A DNA stretch of 64,000 nucleotides from Mesonia sp008017825 (GTDB lineage Bacteria > Bacteroidota > Bacteroidia > Flavobacteriales > Flavobacteriaceae): contig NZ_VRLS01000057.1 of the NCBI RefSeq assembly GCF_008017825.1, forward strand, positions 124,001-188,000, given 5' to 3'. Position numbers and translations under genes: made by a program. The notes beneath the pieces were generated by a model. It saw nothing but the letters and a program-made list of their open reading frames with translations. It had not been told where the DNA came from and did not search any database. This document shows positions 61,412 to 64,000 of the stretch, in pieces. Numbering within the stretch: the first letter of the stretch is position 1; each line of letters begins with the position of its first letter.

Positions 61412-62365
61412 ATGAAAACACTTACATTTAGAGATGGCGATACGATGCCTGCGATAGGATTAGGAACTTGGAAATCTGCACCAGAAGACGTTACCAATGC
61501 AGTAAAACACGCTTTAAACAATGGCTACAAACATATAGATTGTGCGGCTACTTACGGGAATGAAGATGCGGTTGGTAAAGCTTTCGCGGAAGTTTTTAGT
61601 GAAGGGAAAGTAAAAAGAGAAGATGTATTCATCACTTCTAAATTATGGAACAACGCCCACCGAAAAGAAGATGTTATTCCTGCTTTAAAAAAGACATTAG
61701 AAGATTTACAATTAGACTACCTAGACTTATACTTAATGCACTGGCCGGTAGCTTTTAAATCTGGTTTAGAAGGGTTTCCTGAAAATGATGAAGACTATCT
61801 TTCTTTAGAAGAAGTTCCTTTAGCAGAAACTTATAATGCTATGTTGGAAGCTAAAAAACAAGGTTTGGTTAAGCACGTAGGAGTATCTAATTTTAGTGCT
61901 AAAAAACTTGAAGACTTATCTAAAGAAGTAGATGAAGCACCAGAAATGAATCAAGTAGAACTTCATCCTTATTTACAACAAAACGATTTAATAGAGTATT
62001 GCTCCAAAAATAAGATTCTAATGACGGGTTACTCTCCTTTGGGAAGTGGTGACCGTAGTGACGCTATGAAAGCCGATAATGAGCCTTCTCTTTTAGAAAA
62101 CGACACTATTAATAAAATTGCTAAAAGACATGGCGCCACTCCAGGGCAAGTCTTAATAAAATGGGCAGAATCTCGTGGTACGGCTGTGATTCCAAAATCT
62201 ACCAATGAGGGAAGAATTGTAGAAAATATTCAGAGTACGGGAGTGAATTTAAATGAAGATGATTTTAAAGAGATAGCAGACTTAGATCGTCATTTTAGAT
62301 ATGTAACTGGAGAGTTTTTTGTTACTAAAGGAAATTCTTACGAAGATATATACGATGAAAAATAG
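61412..62365 (+). CDS. Aldo/keto reductase
   Basis: A 317-residue NADPH-dependent barrel enzyme. Motifs: MPAIGLGTWKSAPEDVTNAV, catalytic Asp in GYKHIDCAATYGNED with Tyr, Lys in ITSKLWNNAHR, His in LYLMHWPVAF, and VIPKSTNEGRIVENIQS for the cofactor phosphate. Substrate is not predictable. Its position next to xerD is not informative. It contains one near-copy of the palindrome at 61580-61592 (KAFAEVF). Confidence 0.95.
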   Translation: MKTLTFRDGDTMPAIGLGTWKSAPEDVTNAVKHALNNGYKHIDCAATYGNEDAVGKAFAEVFSEGKVKREDVFITSKLWNNAHRKEDVIPALKKTLEDLQLDYLDLYLMHWPVAFKSGLEGFPENDEDYLSLEEVPLAETYNAMLEAKKQGLVKHVGVSNFSAKKLEDLSKEVDEAPEMNQVELHPYLQQNDLIEYCSKNKILMTGYSPLGSGDRSDAMKADNEPSLLENDTINKIAKRHGATPGQVLIKWAESRGTAVIPKSTNEGRIVENIQSTGVNLNEDDFKEIADLDRHFRYVTGEFFVTKGNSYEDIYDEK

Positions 62366-62452
62366 AAGTTAGAGTCCAGATGCTTCAAGAAATTAAAACG
62401 TCCTGAACTTGTTTTGGGATTTCACTCTAGGGTTCTAGAATCTATTTCAAAA

Positions 62453-62495
62453 AAAAACCTATACAAAGACTTCAAACATCTTTGTATAGGTTTTT
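62453..62495. terminator. Bidirectional terminator between AKR and pepD
   Basis: AAAAACCTATACAAAGA (62453-62469) pairs with TCTTTGTATAGGTTTTT (62479-62495), nine-base loop. A-run and T-run outside; pepD ends 19 bases away on the other strand. Confidence 0.88.
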
Positions 62496-62513
62496 ATATT
62501 TTTAATACCTTAA

Positions 62514-63971
62514 TTACTTTTTAGGGATTTCCTTTAAAGCTGCTAAAGTAAATTTCCAAAATTTCTGCATAGAAGAAATGCTAGCTCTTTCATCTGGAGA
62601 GTGCGCTCCACGAATAGTAGGGCCAAAAGAAACCATATCCATTTTTGGATAATGACTTCCCAAAATACCACATTCTAAACCAGCGTGGCAAGCGGCTACG
62701 TGAGCCTCTTCTCCATTTTGTTCTTTATATAAATTCTCCATAACTTTTAAGATACCAGAATCTGGATTAGGAGCCCAACCTGGATAATCTCCGCTTAGAT
62801 TTACATCAAAACCACCTAACTCAAACGTAGATTTTAAGGTATTGGCTAAATCCCATTTCCCAGATTCTACCGATGATCTAGTAAGACACATTACCTCTAT
62901 TTGTCCGTTTCCTACTTCTACTCTAGCAATATTGTTAGAAGTTTCTACCAAACCTTCAATAGCCGGACTCATTCTAAAAACTCCGTTATGGGCAGCATAG
63001 ATGCTTCTTAAAAGTTCACTTTGATCTTTTTCTAGCATCACTTTTGCTGGCATTTCTGCTTCATTAACTTCTACCGTTAAATTAGCTTCTAGGGTTGCGT
63101 ATTCCTCTTGTATGGCTTTACTTAATACTTTTATTGAAGAATTAAACGCTTCCACATCTTTTTCTGCTACCACCACTACAGCATTACTCTCACGAGGAAT
63201 TGCGTTTCTTAAACCTCCTCCGTTAATTTCAGCTACTTGCATTCCTACGTTTGCAGCTTCAAATAACACACGGTTCATAATTTTATTAGCATTTCCTAAA
63301 CCTTTGATGATATCCATCCCAGAGTGTCCTCCGTTAAGGCCTTTTACCGTAATTTTAAATGCTTTACTGTTTACACCAGGTTTATCACTTGCGTAAGATC
63401 TTGTTGCAGTAATATCTATTCCTCCTGCACAACCAATTCCAATCTCATCATCTTCTTCGGTATCTAAGTTTAATAAGATTTCTCCGCTAAGGATACTATC
63501 ATCTAAATTCTTAGCCCCTGTCATTCCCGTTTCTTCATCGATGGTAAATAAACCTTCAATGGAAGGATGCTCTATATCATTACTCTCTAAAATTGCCATA
63601 ATGGTAGCCACTCCTAAACCATTATCTGCCCCAAGAGTGGTTCCTTTTGCTCGCACCCAATCGCCATCAACATGCATCACGATACCTTGAGTATCAAAAT
63701 TAAAATCGGTATCATTATTTTTTTGATGAACCATATCTAAATGGGACTGTAAAACTACGGTCTTACGATCTTCCATTCCTGCAGTCGCTGGTTTTTTAAT
63801 AATGACATTACCTGCTTTATCTTCTAAGGTTTCTAAGCCTAAATTTTTACCAAATTCTTTCATAAAAGCAATGACTCTTTCTTCTTTTTTAGAAGGTCTT
63901 GGCACTGCATTCAAATCGGCAAATTTATTCCAAACCGCTTTGGGTTCTAAGTTTCTTATCTCTTGATTCAT
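62514..63971 (-). CDS. pepD: Aminoacyl-histidine dipeptidase (M20 family)
   Basis: A 485-residue metallopeptidase that cleaves Xaa-His and similar dipeptides. Zinc-binding motifs are LQSHLDMVHQKNND (His, Asp) and TTLGADNGLGVATIMA (Asp); GLFTIDEETGMTGAKNL carries the catalytic Glu pair, and the lid domain includes GLNGGHSGMDIIKGLGNANK. The late VAACHAGLECGILGSHYPKM is a further metal ligand region. Standard length; the gene begins near the window end. Confidence 0.96.
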   Translation of the reverse strand: MNQEIRNLEPKAVWNKFADLNAVPRPSKKEERVIAFMKEFGKNLGLETLEDKAGNVIIKKPATAGMEDRKTVVLQSHLDMVHQKNNDTDFNFDTQGIVMHVDGDWVRAKGTTLGADNGLGVATIMAILESNDIEHPSIEGLFTIDEETGMTGAKNLDDSILSGEILLNLDTEEDDEIGIGCAGGIDITATRSYASDKPGVNSKAFKITVKGLNGGHSGMDIIKGLGNANKIMNRVLFEAANVGMQVAEINGGGLRNAIPRESNAVVVVAEKDVEAFNSSIKVLSKAIQEEYATLEANLTVEVNEAEMPAKVMLEKDQSELLRSIYAAHNGVFRMSPAIEGLVETSNNIARVEVGNGQIEVMCLTRSSVESGKWDLANTLKSTFELGGFDVNLSGDYPGWAPNPDSGILKVMENLYKEQNGEEAHVAACHAGLECGILGSHYPKMDMVSFGPTIRGAHSPDERASISSMQKFWKFTLAALKEIPKK

Positions 63972-64000
63972 ATCGTAATTTTTAAAGTCTTACAAAGGTA

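Noticed and set aside
62366..62452. Small RNA or gene between the aldo/keto reductase and its terminator
   Set aside because: No open frame, promoter box or hairpin apart from the terminator itself.

Overview
The window looks like a contiguous chromosomal stretch from a low-GC (roughly one third G+C by eye) member of the Flavobacteriaceae, probably marine. Grounds: Bacteroidota-type promoters of the TAnnTTTG class; a type IX secretion C-terminal sorting domain on a subtilase; a Bacteroidota-only small protein (DUF4295) next to ribosomal proteins L28 and L33; a bacillithiol gene (bshC); LysM-PBP1 next to guaA; and many SusF-free small outer-membrane beta-barrels and fasciclin proteins. There are no rRNA, tRNA, IS, prophage or CRISPR signatures. 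Genes are densely packed, and most convergent junctions carry one symmetrical hairpin that can stop transcription from both sides.

Layout. 1-3900: ftsH (5' end outside the window), a LUD-domain gene, then cdsA-psd-acyl-CoA-binding protein, a membrane lipid block. 4030-11030: four same-strand genes forming the most distinctive block: a CheB-CheR-PAS-histidine kinase fusion, a bacteriophytochrome histidine kinase with the biliverdin cysteine, a single-domain response regulator and a heme oxygenase that would make the biliverdin chromophore. 11056-18548: YqaE/Pmp3 peptide, S10 carboxypeptidase, a beta-propeller sensor kinase with its LuxR-type regulator, a retinol-saturase-like oxidoreductase broken by one in-frame TAG, and a DUF3820 gene. 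18656-33552: pyrG, yidC, fasciclin lipoprotein, YwqK-type protein, mnmA, T9SS subtilase, FabK-like flavoprotein, OsmC, LysM-PBP1, guaA, SIMPL protein. 33558-46337, almost all on the minus strand: PLP decarboxylase, bshC, rimO, ftsY, DUF4295-rpmG-rpmB, cinA-HPt-FAH-exonuclease, an E2 acyltransferase, a glycosyltransferase and recR. 46498-64000: pheT, a second fasciclin protein, lysA, DUF2007, M48 lipoprotein, two adjacent MsrB enzymes with a collagen-like lipoprotein, lpdA, Dph6-like/aroQ pair, four small outer-membrane barrels, xerD, an aldo/keto reductase and pepD.

The strongest candidate for an under-described system is the light-signalling block at 4030-11030: sensor, chromophore synthesis, phosphoreceiver and a non-chemotaxis CheB/CheR kinase in one run, with no DNA-binding output, while a stand-alone HPt protein sits elsewhere in the window (41357-41698). 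The second is a family of GC-rich palindromes (CGCTTCCGCGGAAGCG and CGCTTAAAGCG types) scattered inside coding sequences and read as the same short peptides (ASAEA, SALSE) in unrelated proteins. The third is the single nonsense codon in an otherwise open oxidoreductase gene at 17549-17551.
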